Of a stretch of DNA of 64,000 bases, positions 37,571 to 45,457 are shown piece by piece. Location: assembly GCF_021117365.1 (NCBI RefSeq), contig NZ_CP088262.1, positions 4,032,501 through 4,096,500 on the forward strand, given 5' to 3'. The notes beneath the pieces are model-generated. The model was not told where the DNA came from and did no database searches. It saw nothing but the letters and a program-made list of their open reading frames with translations. The stretch's first letter is position 1; every line of letters begins with the position of its first letter. Both the position numbers and the translations under genes were made by a program. This stretch comes from Nocardioides sp. cx-173 (GTDB lineage: Bacteria; Actinomycetota; Actinomycetes; Propionibacteriales; Nocardioidaceae).

Positions 37571-38763
37571 GCCACATCGTCGTCGTGGGTGCCGGACTGG
37601 CCGGCGTCCGCACCGTCCAGGCGCTGCGCCGCGAGGGCAGCGGCGCCTCGGTCACGCTGGTCGGCGACGAGCTGCACCCGCCCTATGACCGCCCACCCCT
37701 GAGCAAGGACCTCCTCCTCGGCAAGTCCGAGCCCGACGACGTCCGACTCCTCGACGATGCGGGTCTGGCCGGCCTCGAGGCGCAGCTGCGACTCGGGGTG
37801 AGCGCCACCGCGCTCGACACCGATCGGCGCGTGGTGACGCTCAGCTCCGGCGAGGCCCTCCGCTACGACGAGCTGGTGATCGCCACCGGGGCACGGGCAC
37901 GGCAGCTGCCGCACGGCGAGTCGGGCACCCCGGCCGGGCTGCACGTGCTGCGGTCTCTGGAGGACGCGATGGCGCTGCGCGACGCGTTCGCGGAAGGCCC
38001 GCGCGTGGCGGTGATCGGCGGCGGCGTCATCGGGTGCGAGGTGGCCTCCTCCGCCAGCATGCTTGGTCTGCCGGTGGTGATCATCGACAGCCTGCCCGTG
38101 CTCATGCAGCGGGTCGTCGGCGACGTGGTCGCCGAGCGGGTCGCGGCGCTGCACCGCGGCGCCGGCGTGGAGCTCCGCCTCGGCGCCACGGTCGCCGGCG
38201 TCGACACCGAGGGCGGACGGGTCCGAGGAGTCCGGCTGGCCACCGGGGAGGTCGTACCCGCGGACGTCGTCGTCGTCGGCATCGGCGCCGTCCCCAACGT
38301 CGAGTGGCTGGAGGGGTCCGGGCTCACCCTCGACGACGGAGTCGTCAGCGACGAGTTCCTCGCCGCCGTCGGCGTCGACGGCGTCCACGTCGTCGGGGAC
38401 GTGGCGCGCTGGCACCACCTCGGCTACGGCGAGGCGGTCCGGGCCGAGCACTGGACCGCTGCGACCGAGCACGCCACGGCCGTCGCGAAGACCCTCACCG
38501 GCACCCCGACCAGCGTGGCCGAGATCCCGTACGCGTGGACCGACCAGCACGGCCGCAGGTTCCAGATCGCCGGGCACGTCCGGCCCGGCGACGAGGTCGT
38601 CTTCGTGGTGGACGAGGCGGGCCCTCCGGTGAAGTTCCTGGCGCTCGTCGGCTCCGGCGGCGAGCAGCACGCGGCGGTCTCGATCGGCGCGGCCCCTTTG
38701 TTCGTCAAGGAGCGGATGAAGATGCGCCGCGGCGAGGCCACCTGGCCCCCCGAGGCCCGCTGA
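37567..38763 (+). CDS. NAD(P)H:ferredoxin reductase (BphA4/CamA type)
   Basis: A 398-residue FAD protein that passes electrons from NAD(P)H to a ferredoxin for an oxygenase. It has the N-terminal FAD motif VVVGAGLAGVRTVQALR, PPYDRPPLSKDLLLG, ATGARARQLP, the NAD motif VAVIGGGVIGCEVASSA, and the second FAD contact GVDGVHVVGDVARW. The GTG at 37567 overlaps the DoxX stop. A matching [3Fe-4S] ferredoxin is encoded at 40488-40745, but no Rieske oxygenase or P450 occurs in the window. Confidence 0.92.
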   Translation: MSHIVVVGAGLAGVRTVQALRREGSGASVTLVGDELHPPYDRPPLSKDLLLGKSEPDDVRLLDDAGLAGLEAQLRLGVSATALDTDRRVVTLSSGEALRYDELVIATGARARQLPHGESGTPAGLHVLRSLEDAMALRDAFAEGPRVAVIGGGVIGCEVASSASMLGLPVVIIDSLPVLMQRVVGDVVAERVAALHRGAGVELRLGATVAGVDTEGGRVRGVRLATGEVVPADVVVVGIGAVPNVEWLEGSGLTLDDGVVSDEFLAAVGVDGVHVVGDVARWHHLGYGEAVRAEHWTAATEHATAVAKTLTGTPTSVAEIPYAWTDQHGRRFQIAGHVRPGDEVVFVVDEAGPPVKFLALVGSGGEQHAAVSIGAAPLFVKERMKMRRGEATWPPEAR

Positions 38764-38861
38764 CCCCGATCCCCCACCGACGACCCGGCCAGCGGAACGA
38801 CGCAGCTCGGGCGTCCACTCCCGACGACACAATGACAGCCGTTCCAGCGAAGGAGACGACC

Positions 38862-39593
38862 ATGGGGAAGCTCGACGGCAGGGTCGCTCTGGTGACCGGC
38901 GCGGCCCAGGGCATCGGGGCCGCGATCGCGACGATCCTCGCCGAGGAGGGCGCGCGGGTCGCCGTCTGCGACATCGTGGAGGCTGAGGGCAAGCAGCTCG
39001 CCACCGACATCGGCGGGCAGTTCTACCCGCTGGATGTCAGCGACGAGGACGCGTGGGCCCGGGCGACCACCGCGATCGCGGCCGACCTGGGGCCGATCAC
39101 CGTGCTGGTCAACAACGCGGGGGTCGGCGCGGCCGGCCCCATCCACAAGACGTCGACCGAGGACTGGCGCAGGATCATGTCGATCAACCTCGATGGCCCG
39201 TTCTTCGGCATCAGGGCGGTCAGTCCCCAGATGATCGAGGCCCACGGCGGGGTCATCGTCAACGTCTCGTCGGTCGCGGGTCTGACGGGCAGCTACGGCA
39301 TCTCGGCGTACGCGACCAGCAAGTGGGGGGTCCGCGGACTCACCAAGGCCGCCGCCCTCGACCTCGCCGACGACAACATCCGAGTGCTGTCGGTGCACCC
39401 GGGCGTCGTGAACACCCGCGCCTCCTCGCGCTCCGACATGAGCGAGCGGGTCAAGGCCCGTCCGATGCCGCGCCTCGCCGAGCCCGTGGAGCTGGCCCGG
39501 ATGGTGCTCTTCTGCGTCGCCGACGCCACGTTCTCGACCGGCTCCGAGTTCGTCGCCGACGGCGGCGTCGTGACCGGCCTCATCCCGCGCTGA
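38862..39593 (+). CDS. Short-chain dehydrogenase (FabG3/hydroxysteroid dehydrogenase-like)
   Basis: A complete classical SDR of 243 residues: VTGAAQGIGAAIATILAEEG, LVNNAGVG, the catalytic Ser in NVSSVAGLTG, and YATSK (Tyr-x3-Lys). The opening MGKLDGRVALVTGAAQGIG resembles 3-alpha(20-beta)-hydroxysteroid dehydrogenases, but that is not specific. AAGGAGA precedes the ATG at 38862. It lies 98 bases after the ferredoxin reductase and 15 before the VOC pair, probably in one operon. It likely oxidises a ring or side-chain alcohol. Confidence 0.9.
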   Translation: MGKLDGRVALVTGAAQGIGAAIATILAEEGARVAVCDIVEAEGKQLATDIGGQFYPLDVSDEDAWARATTAIAADLGPITVLVNNAGVGAAGPIHKTSTEDWRRIMSINLDGPFFGIRAVSPQMIEAHGGVIVNVSSVAGLTGSYGISAYATSKWGVRGLTKAAALDLADDNIRVLSVHPGVVNTRASSRSDMSERVKARPMPRLAEPVELARMVLFCVADATFSTGSEFVADGGVVTGLIPR

Positions 39594-39608
39594 CGAACTA
39601 GGAGAGAC

Positions 39609-39971
39609 ATGAGCAAGCAGCAGGCGTCCGTGATCGTTCTTCCCGTGGACGATCTCGAGGATGCGCTCCGCTTCTACACCGAGACCCTCGGGTTCCCGTT
39701 GCTCCACCGCATCAGTGCGACCTACGCGATGGTCGACGGCGGCCCGCTGGCCATCGGTCTCAACGCGAGCCCACCCGACGGCGCCGCCGGAGGACGCAAC
39801 ATGCTGGGGATGCGCACCGAGGACGTCGACGTCCTGGCGCACGCGATCGAGCAGGGCGGCGGCACGATCGTGACGCCGCCGTACGACGACGGGACCGACC
39901 GCCGGGCGTTCGTCGAGGACGCGGCCGGCAACTTCTTGATGATCTACAAGCGAACGGAAGCGCAGTCATGA
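39609..39971 (+). CDS. VOC-fold protein (glyoxalase/bleomycin-resistance type), small
   Basis: A 120-residue vicinal-oxygen-chelate protein: SVIVLPVDDLEDALRFYTETLGF at the start and RRAFVEDAAGNFLMIYKR at the end. The first ligand position appears to be Val rather than His, so metal binding is uncertain. Candidate roles are isomerase, epimerase or ring-opening accessory protein. It overlaps the next VOC gene by 4 bases (ATGA). Confidence 0.83.
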   Translation: MSKQQASVIVLPVDDLEDALRFYTETLGFPLLHRISATYAMVDGGPLAIGLNASPPDGAAGGRNMLGMRTEDVDVLAHAIEQGGGTIVTPPYDDGTDRRAFVEDAAGNFLMIYKRTEAQS

Positions 39972-40459
39972 TCGGCAACCCGGCACCCTTCGGAGACCTC
40001 TTCCACGTAGGCCTGCGGGTGGCCGACGTCGAGGCGTCGATGGCCGACCTCTCGGCGTCGATGGGCCTGGACTGGGCCCCTCCGCTGCACATCCCCATGC
40101 GCCCGTGGGTCCCGGGGCAGGGATACCGGGACTTCGAGATCGCGATGACCGAGTCCGTGGCGGGGCCGATCCACATCGAGCTCACGCACGGACCCGTCGG
40201 CAGCATCTGGGACGCGGCGCTCGGCGCCGGACTGCATCACTTCGGCGTCTGGGTCGACGACGTCGCCGCCACGGTGAGCACTCAGCTCGCGGCGGGCTGG
40301 GCGCTCGAGATGGCGGGCGCGTCACCTGAGGAGGGCTATGGAGCCTTCGCCTACCTGCGCTCGCCTTCGGGCGTCATCGTCGAGCCGGTCTCGGCCACCT
40401 CCCGCGCGTGGCACCAGCGCTGGTGGGACGGCGACGAGCTCGGAGCACCTGGCCGCTAG
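39968..40459 (+). CDS. VOC-fold protein (glyoxalase type), second of a pair
   Basis: A 163-residue VOC protein. FHVGLRVADVEASMADLSASMGL supplies the first His, IHIELTHGP a central acidic ligand, LHHFGVWVDDVAAT the next His and GVIVEPVSA the final Glu. It therefore keeps a plausible metal site, in contrast to its small partner upstream. Similar proteins occur as methylmalonyl-CoA epimerase-like or lactoylglutathione-lyase-like members of catabolic loci. It ends the DoxX-reductase-SDR-VOC-VOC operon. Confidence 0.82.
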   Translation: MIGNPAPFGDLFHVGLRVADVEASMADLSASMGLDWAPPLHIPMRPWVPGQGYRDFEIAMTESVAGPIHIELTHGPVGSIWDAALGAGLHHFGVWVDDVAATVSTQLAAGWALEMAGASPEEGYGAFAYLRSPSGVIVEPVSATSRAWHQRWWDGDELGAPGR

Positions 40460-40487
40460 CACGACGGGCCGCCGGCAGCCGCTCCGC

Positions 40488-40745
40488 TCAGGCTCGCGCC
40501 GCGGGGAGGCCGGCGTAGGCGACGAGGTCCGTCTCGCCCACCTCGGCACCGGTCTCGTCGACGAGCCTGATGGCGCGCTCGGGACACGCCAGCGCACCCC
40601 GACTCGCCTCGGCGACCCGGTCGGGCCCGATCTCGGTGGCGTCGGACTCGTTGTAGCCCTCGTCATTGAGCCGGTACAGCTCGGGCGCGGCGTCCCAGCA
40701 GCGCGCGTGACCACTGCAGGCCTGGATGTCGACGTGAACCTTCAT
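40488..40745 (-). CDS. Ferredoxin, [3Fe-4S] P450-type
   Basis: An 85-residue ferredoxin. The cluster ligands are CSGHARC near residue 10 (Cys-x5-Cys, the [3Fe-4S] spacing) and ACPERAI near residue 52. Such ferredoxins usually serve cytochrome P450s and some Rieske oxygenases. The ATG at 40745 has a GGAGG site; the longer open frame upstream is non-coding. It is convergent with the VOC pair, 29 bases apart, and divergent from the hydrolase at 40942. The reductase at 37567 is the likely electron donor. Confidence 0.9.
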   Translation of the reverse strand: MKVHVDIQACSGHARCWDAAPELYRLNDEGYNESDATEIGPDRVAEASRGALACPERAIRLVDETGAEVGETDLVAYAGLPAARA

Positions 40746-40908
40746 GCACACCTCCGTGTCTGACGTGGTCGTCCCCACGGACGCTAGCGGCGCGCTCCTT
40801 CCCGATGCCGTGGACATCCCGTTCGGTGGGACGGGGAAGCACCGTCCCGCCGGGCGGCACATCCCTCCGTCGTCAGCGGTCCTGGGGCATAGGTTGCTCG
40901 TACCGTTT

Positions 40909-40924
40909 AATGAGTCAGTTCATT
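40909..40924. promoter_or_regulatory. Palindromic operator candidate before the alpha/beta-hydrolase
   Basis: AATGA-GTCAGT-TCATT is a perfect 5-base inverted repeat around a 6-base spacer, 18 bases upstream of the GTG start at 40942 and in the ferredoxin/hydrolase divergent region. It is AT-rich compared with its surroundings, which suits an operator, but it does not match the main island element. Confidence 0.4.
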
Positions 40925-40941
40925 CCAGAGAGGTGCTGCGC

Positions 40942-42264
40942 GTGGCAGTCAAGCCGGTCATGAAGAACAAGAGCTCGTTGGGCTTCGCCCGCAGCGATGC
41001 CGAGACGCCCTTCGACACGGAGCCGATCTCGCTGTGGGGCTCGACCCGTTTCGCACTTCCCGAGGACACCCAGCAGACCCCGGTCCGCCTGCAGGCGGAG
41101 GACTACGGACACTCCCAGGGCATCCTGTACACGCGTGGCGGCGAGAAGACCGCCGTGGTCTTCAACCACCCGCGCGCGGGCTTCCCCTCGCCGTACCTCG
41201 CGCCGTTCCTGCTCGACGCCGGGTTCGCCGTCTTCGGCGCGATGGGCCGGACCTACAACAACGACTCCTACTGCGTCCACGAGTACCTGCTGGCCGACAT
41301 CGCGGCCCAGGTGGCGTACCTGCGCAAGATGGGCTTCGAGAAGGTCGTCCTGCTGGGCAACAGCGGCGGCGGGAGCCTGTCGACGTTCTACCAGGCCCAG
41401 GCCAACACCCAGCCCCCGAACCGGCTGACCGACACCCCGGCCGGCGACCCGTACGACCTGAACGCCCTGGATCTGCCTCCCGCCGACGGCCTGATCCTCT
41501 TCGCAGCCCACGTGGGCGAAGGCGTCTTCGGGCTCGAGAACCTCGACCCCTCGGTCACCGACGAGAGCGACCCGCTGTCCTGCGACCCCTCGCTGGACAT
41601 GTACAACCCCGAGAACGGCTACCGCGAGCCTCCGCAGTCGAGCAGCTACACCCCGGAGTTCCTCGAGCGCTACCGCGCGGCTCAGGTGGCCAGGTGCGAG
41701 CGCCTCGACGCGATGGCGCGGGAGATCATCGACCGCAAGCGCAAGCACCGCCAGCAGATGGCCGACCCGGCGTTCGCCGAGCTTCCGTTCGAGGAGCGCC
41801 TCCAGATCACCCGGTTGGCGACGTCGTCGCAGTACCTCACGGTCGCGCGAGTGGGAGCGAACCCCGCCTACGCCGACCTCTCGATCGACCCGTCCACCCG
41901 CGTGGTCGGGTCGCTGCTGCACCCCGACCCGCACATCGGCAACTGGTTCCTCGGCGGGTTCTCCTCGGTCGTCACCCCCGAGGCGTGGCTCTCGACGTGG
42001 TCCGGCCTGTCCTCGCGCGCGTCGGCGCTGGAGAACATCAAGAAGGTCGACCAGCCGGTGCTCGTCGTCAGCTACACCGCGGACGAGGGGATCCTCCCGC
42101 ACGAGGCGAAGGGCATGCACGACAACGCCGCCGCAGCGGACAAGACGCTGGTCTTCGTCGACGGCGACCACTACGCCCACGCGCGGACCGAGCCGAGAGA
42201 CGAGCCGATCATCGAGGGTGCCGAGCGGGTCGTGTCGTGGCTCACGGAGCGCTACCCGGTCTGA
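40942..42264 (+). CDS. Alpha/beta-hydrolase family protein
   Basis: A 440-residue hydrolase. The nucleophile elbow is LLGNSGGGSL (about residue 140), the likely oxyanion segment VFNHPRAGFPSP, a late Asp in SYTADEGILP, and the final His in VDGDHYAHAR. A charged helical insertion of about 150 residues sits between elbow and Asp (RERLDAMAREIIDRKRKHRQQ-like), which serves as a lid. It may be an esterase, thioesterase or ring-opening hydrolase. The GTG at 40942 follows GAGAGG; an ATG nine codons later is also possible. Confidence 0.82.
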   Translation: MAVKPVMKNKSSLGFARSDAETPFDTEPISLWGSTRFALPEDTQQTPVRLQAEDYGHSQGILYTRGGEKTAVVFNHPRAGFPSPYLAPFLLDAGFAVFGAMGRTYNNDSYCVHEYLLADIAAQVAYLRKMGFEKVVLLGNSGGGSLSTFYQAQANTQPPNRLTDTPAGDPYDLNALDLPPADGLILFAAHVGEGVFGLENLDPSVTDESDPLSCDPSLDMYNPENGYREPPQSSSYTPEFLERYRAAQVARCERLDAMAREIIDRKRKHRQQMADPAFAELPFEERLQITRLATSSQYLTVARVGANPAYADLSIDPSTRVVGSLLHPDPHIGNWFLGGFSSVVTPEAWLSTWSGLSSRASALENIKKVDQPVLVVSYTADEGILPHEAKGMHDNAAAADKTLVFVDGDHYAHARTEPRDEPIIEGAERVVSWLTERYPV

Positions 42265-42277
42265 CCGAGCCCGTCAC

Positions 42278-42323
42278 CACAAGCAGGCCGCGCCACCCGA
42301 CTGGGTGGCGCGGCCTGCTTGTG
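42278..42323. terminator. Strong bidirectional hairpin terminator
   Basis: A perfect 21-base stem (42278-42298 with 42303-42323) with a GACT loop, beginning CACAAGCAGGCCGCG. It lies between the convergent alpha/beta-hydrolase (ends 42264) and aldehyde dehydrogenase (ends 42342) and serves both. Confidence 0.88.
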
Positions 42324-42341
42324 TGGCTGTTCTCGTGCGGC

Positions 42342-43826
42342 CTACAGATCGAACGGCGTGCCGATGGTCTTCGACTGCACGTACTCCTCGAAGCCCTCGG
42401 GGCCGCCCTGGACCCCGGACCCGGACGCCTTCCACCCGGCGAACGGGACATCCGCTCCGGTGAAGCCCGCACCGTTGACCCCGATGGTGCCGGAGCGGAC
42501 CCGTCTCGCGATCGCGTGCGCGCGCTCGGCGTTCGCCGACATCACGTACCCCGAGAGCCCGTAGCGTGAGTTGTTGGCGATGCGGATGGCCTCGTCGTCG
42601 GTGTCGAAGGGGATCACCGCCAGCACGGGTCCGAAGAACTCGGTCTGCGCCACCGTCCCGTCCGGGTCGACGTCGACGAAGAGCGTCGGCTGCACCCAGT
42701 TGCCGGGCTGGTCGACCGCCTCGCCGCCCGCGGCGAGGCGGTCGCCCTCGGCGACGCCCTGCTGGATGAGCCCGAGGATCCGCTCCTTCTGCTTCGCGTT
42801 CACGATGGGCCCCGTGAGCGTGCTCGGCTCGTGCGGATCGCCGGGGCTGACCGCGGCGAAGGCCTGGGTGAGGCCGGCCACCACCGCGTCGTACAGCGGG
42901 CGCTGGACCAGCAAGCGGGTGCCGAGCACGCAGGCCTGCCCGGCGTGGATGATCGACCCGCTCATCGCCGTGCCCACGACTGCGGCCACGTCGGCGTCCT
43001 CGAGGGCGATGACCGCCGACTTGCCACCGAGCTCGAGCACCACCTTCTTGAAGGTGGGCGCGGCGGCCTTGAGGATGTGCTCGCCGACCGCACCGGAGCC
43101 GGTGAACGTGACCATGTCGACGTCCGCACTGGTGTTCAGCAGGTCCGCGACGGCGTTGTCCGAGGTCGTCACCACCTGCAGGATCCCGGCCGGGATGTCG
43201 GTCTTCTCCACCACCAGGCGCGCGATCCGCAGCGCCGTCAGAGGCGTGTCGATGGCGGGCTTGATGATCACGGCGTTCCCGGCCGCGAGCGCGGCACCGA
43301 TCTTCGTCAGCACGATCTGCACCGGGAAGTTCCACGCGGTGATGGCAGCCACCACTCCCCGCGGAGCCTTGACGACGTACCGGTGCGTCGATGCGCCCGT
43401 GAACGGGTGGGTCGCGTCCGCCTCCTGACGCTCCCACTGGTAGCGGTCGATGTACTCCGCGGGCCACCCGAGCTCGTCGGCGACGGGCTCGTCGAACTGG
43501 CTGCCCAGGAGCAGCCGCGGCGAGCCGGCCTCGAGGATGAGCTCCTCATGGAAGAGCTCCCGCTCGGCCTCCATGGCGTCCTTGAGCTGCAGGATCGCCC
43601 GCTTGCGAAGGGCACGGTCGGTGGCCCAGTCGCTGGTGTCGAAGGCCTCACGCGCCGCCGTGATCGCGGCCTGCACGTCGGCGGCCGAGGCGTCGGCGAC
43701 CTGCGCGATCACCTCGCCCGTGGCGGGGTTCTCCACCGCGTAGGTGGCCCCGCCCTCTGCCTGGACGAGCTCGCCGCCCACCAGCATCCGGGTTGCGTGC
43801 TCCACGGTGTGCACTGTCATCATCAT
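42342..43826 (-). CDS. NAD(P)-dependent aldehyde dehydrogenase
   Basis: A 494-residue ALDH. Motifs: AITAWNFPVQIVLTKIGAAL, FTGSGAVGEHIL (cofactor), the general-base Glu in LELGGKSAVI, the nucleophile Cys in HAGQACVLGTR, and EFFGPVLAVIPFD. Three ATGs in a row begin the frame (43826, 43823, 43820); I take the first, and AGGAGA is close to all. It is 14 bases downstream of the mycofactocin-type SDR, so the pair should turn an alcohol into an acid. Confidence 0.93.
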   Translation of the reverse strand: MMMTVHTVEHATRMLVGGELVQAEGGATYAVENPATGEVIAQVADASAADVQAAITAAREAFDTSDWATDRALRKRAILQLKDAMEAERELFHEELILEAGSPRLLLGSQFDEPVADELGWPAEYIDRYQWERQEADATHPFTGASTHRYVVKAPRGVVAAITAWNFPVQIVLTKIGAALAAGNAVIIKPAIDTPLTALRIARLVVEKTDIPAGILQVVTTSDNAVADLLNTSADVDMVTFTGSGAVGEHILKAAAPTFKKVVLELGGKSAVIALEDADVAAVVGTAMSGSIIHAGQACVLGTRLLVQRPLYDAVVAGLTQAFAAVSPGDPHEPSTLTGPIVNAKQKERILGLIQQGVAEGDRLAAGGEAVDQPGNWVQPTLFVDVDPDGTVAQTEFFGPVLAVIPFDTDDEAIRIANNSRYGLSGYVMSANAERAHAIARRVRSGTIGVNGAGFTGADVPFAGWKASGSGVQGGPEGFEEYVQSKTIGTPFDL

Positions 43827-43840
43827 GGAATCTCCTGGAA

Positions 43841-44653
43841 TCAGTGCTGGGTGATGCCGGCGTCGACGGTCATCGTGGTGGCCGTGACGTACCGGGCCTC
43901 GTCGCTGGCGAGGTACACCACCGCGTGGGCGAGATCGATGGGCTCGATGATCTGGACGTCGAGCATGTTCATGGCCGACGCCGCCAGCCGCGGGTTCTTG
44001 GCGAGGAAGCCCGGGAAGGCCTCGGCCAGCCCGTTGACCATCTCGGTCATGACACCGGTCGGGTGGATCGTGTTGACCCGGACGTTGTGCTGCGAGAGCT
44101 CGAGTGCGAACGCCCGCATGATGCCCACGACGCCATGCTTGGCAGCGACATAGGGGTTCAGGAAGCCCTGCGCCCGCAGCCCGGCGGAGGAGCTGGTGAG
44201 GATCATCGAGCCGCCGCCGGCGTCGATGAGGTGCTGTGCCGTCGCCATGACGGTGTTCCAGACACCGGTGAGGTTCGTGTCGATGGTGGTCTGCCACAGC
44301 TCCGGAGTGCCCTCGTCCCACGTGTGCAGGAGCATGATCCCGGCATTGGCGCAGACGACGTCGAGCTTGCCGAACTCCGCCACGCCCTCGTCGACGACCG
44401 CCTTCACGCTCTCCAGGCTGCGGACATCGCCCTGGCGGGCGATGATGCGCTGGCCCGTCTTCTCGACCAGGCGGACCGTCTCGTCCAGGTCCTCCTGGGT
44501 GGCCCCGCGGTACCGCGCGAACTCGATGGGCCCGAGGAGGTCGAGCGCGATGATGTCCGCCCCCTCCTCCGCCAGGCGCACGGCATGCTCACGACCCTGC
44601 CCCCGCGCTGCTCCGGTGATGAAGGCGACCTTGCCTGCAACTCGACCCGTCAT
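43841..44653 (-). CDS. Mycofactocin-type SDR oxidoreductase
   Basis: A 270-residue SDR of the subfamily typically coupled to the redox peptide cofactor mycofactocin. Marks are GKVAFITGAARGQGREHAVRLA, EEGADIIALDLLGPI, the insertion PIEFARYRGATQEDLDETVR after the nucleotide site, and the active site SSSAGLRAQGFLNPYVAAKHG (Tyr-x3-Lys). The NAD(H) in this subfamily is thought to be held tightly, with electrons leaving through mycofactocin. The mycofactocin synthesis genes are not in the window. It is the first gene of a two-gene unit with the ALDH. Confidence 0.9.
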   Translation of the reverse strand: MTGRVAGKVAFITGAARGQGREHAVRLAEEGADIIALDLLGPIEFARYRGATQEDLDETVRLVEKTGQRIIARQGDVRSLESVKAVVDEGVAEFGKLDVVCANAGIMLLHTWDEGTPELWQTTIDTNLTGVWNTVMATAQHLIDAGGGSMILTSSSAGLRAQGFLNPYVAAKHGVVGIMRAFALELSQHNVRVNTIHPTGVMTEMVNGLAEAFPGFLAKNPRLAASAMNMLDVQIIEPIDLAHAVVYLASDEARYVTATTMTVDAGITQH

Positions 44654-44744
44654 GTCTGCTCCCGTCAAGAGTGGATCGTCATGGGGGTGGTGCCGCTGGC
44701 GGCAGGCGTGGTCAGCACGCGACCGGCAGCCACTGCCTCCCTGA

Positions 44745-44758
44745 GGATCATGTGATCC
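44745..44758. promoter_or_regulatory. GGATCA-TG-TGATCC palindrome upstream of the SDR-ALDH unit
   Basis: A 14-base sequence with perfect 6-base arms, 92 bases upstream of the SDR start and 31 bases after the stop of the DUF1330 gene. The shape fits a GntR or TetR-type operator. It appears once, so support is limited. Confidence 0.35.
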
Positions 44759-44788
44759 GTCGCACACTAGGTACGGGGAGCGAACCGA

Positions 44789-45133
44789 TCAGCAGGGCCG
44801 TCCCGGCGACCGGAACACTTTCGAAGCCTGGGGCGGCTCGAAACCGGACACGATCATGACCTCGCACTCGGCAGACGCCTGACGGAACGCGCGTGCGGCC
44901 TGGTAGCCGGGCGAGTCGTACCAGGTCCTGGCGGCGTCGACCGAGTCGAACTCGATGACGACCAGCTGGGCCGACGTCCACGCATCCCCTTCGACGACAC
45001 TCGCCGCGGTCTCCGCGACGATGACGCGCCCGCCGTGCTCGGCAAGCACCGGCATGGCCGCCTTCGCATACTGCTCCATGCCCTGGGGGTCGTGCACCGC
45101 CTGGTAGTGGGCGATCACGTATCCGCGTGCCAT
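44789..45133 (-). CDS. DUF1330 family protein
   Basis: A 114-residue protein with the ferredoxin-like dimeric alpha/beta fold. RGYVIAHYQAVHDPQGMEQY opens the domain, VIEFDSVDAARTWYDSPGYQAARAF carries its hallmark, and a short divergent tail follows. The function of DUF1330 is not established; such proteins occur near aromatic and redox genes. The ATG at 45133 is the family start. It is divergent from the ABC transporter operon. Confidence 0.87.
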   Translation of the reverse strand: MARGYVIAHYQAVHDPQGMEQYAKAAMPVLAEHGGRVIVAETAASVVEGDAWTSAQLVVIEFDSVDAARTWYDSPGYQAARAFRQASAECEVMIVSGFEPPQASKVFRSPGRPC

Positions 45134-45457
45134 CGGCCTACCTCTCCGTGGTCCACCTCCTCTCGGTGGCGCCCAGCGGTGCCGCTGGGCTGGCGAGGGT
45201 AGGCCGGAGGGCCTCGCCGCGCGCCTCTCCGTCCCGGCCAGCGGACCGCTTGCTCGCCCACTAGCGCCCAGTTCCAGCCGCACCCACAACCTTCCCAGAA
45301 TGAGGTAGATAATTATTGACATTATGGCGTTCGCAGTCGTAGCGTCCGCGTGGCACACATCACAGGCTGTACGACGCCCCCTTCCGAGGTCGCCGCTGAC
45401 GCGGCCACGGACCAGCCGCCGGGCAGGCCAGACCTTCTCGGAGGAAGCGGAGCTCAC
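45134..45457. other. Divergent control region between DUF1330 and the ABC importer
   Basis: No convincing gene lies here; the frame upstream of the permease ATG is not codon-like. The AT-rich block at 45303-45327 holds a half-site of the island element, AGGTAGAT (45303-45310, 7 of 8 bases), and TTGACA at 45316-45321. The latter could be a -35 box for the importer, leaving a leader of roughly 100 bases. Confidence 0.5.
45303..45321 (+). promoter_or_regulatory. Island operator half-site E with a possible -35 box
   Basis: AGGTAGAT at 45303-45310 matches the left arm AGTTAGAT at 7 of 8 bases; the right arm is not kept. TTGACA follows at 45316. Placement just before the likely promoter would suit a repressor or activator of the importer. 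Confidence 0.4.

Noticed and set aside
45303..45327. AT-rich patches as phage or element attachment sites
   Set aside because: They sit at gene starts, no integrase or tRNA is near, and no matching direct repeats were found.
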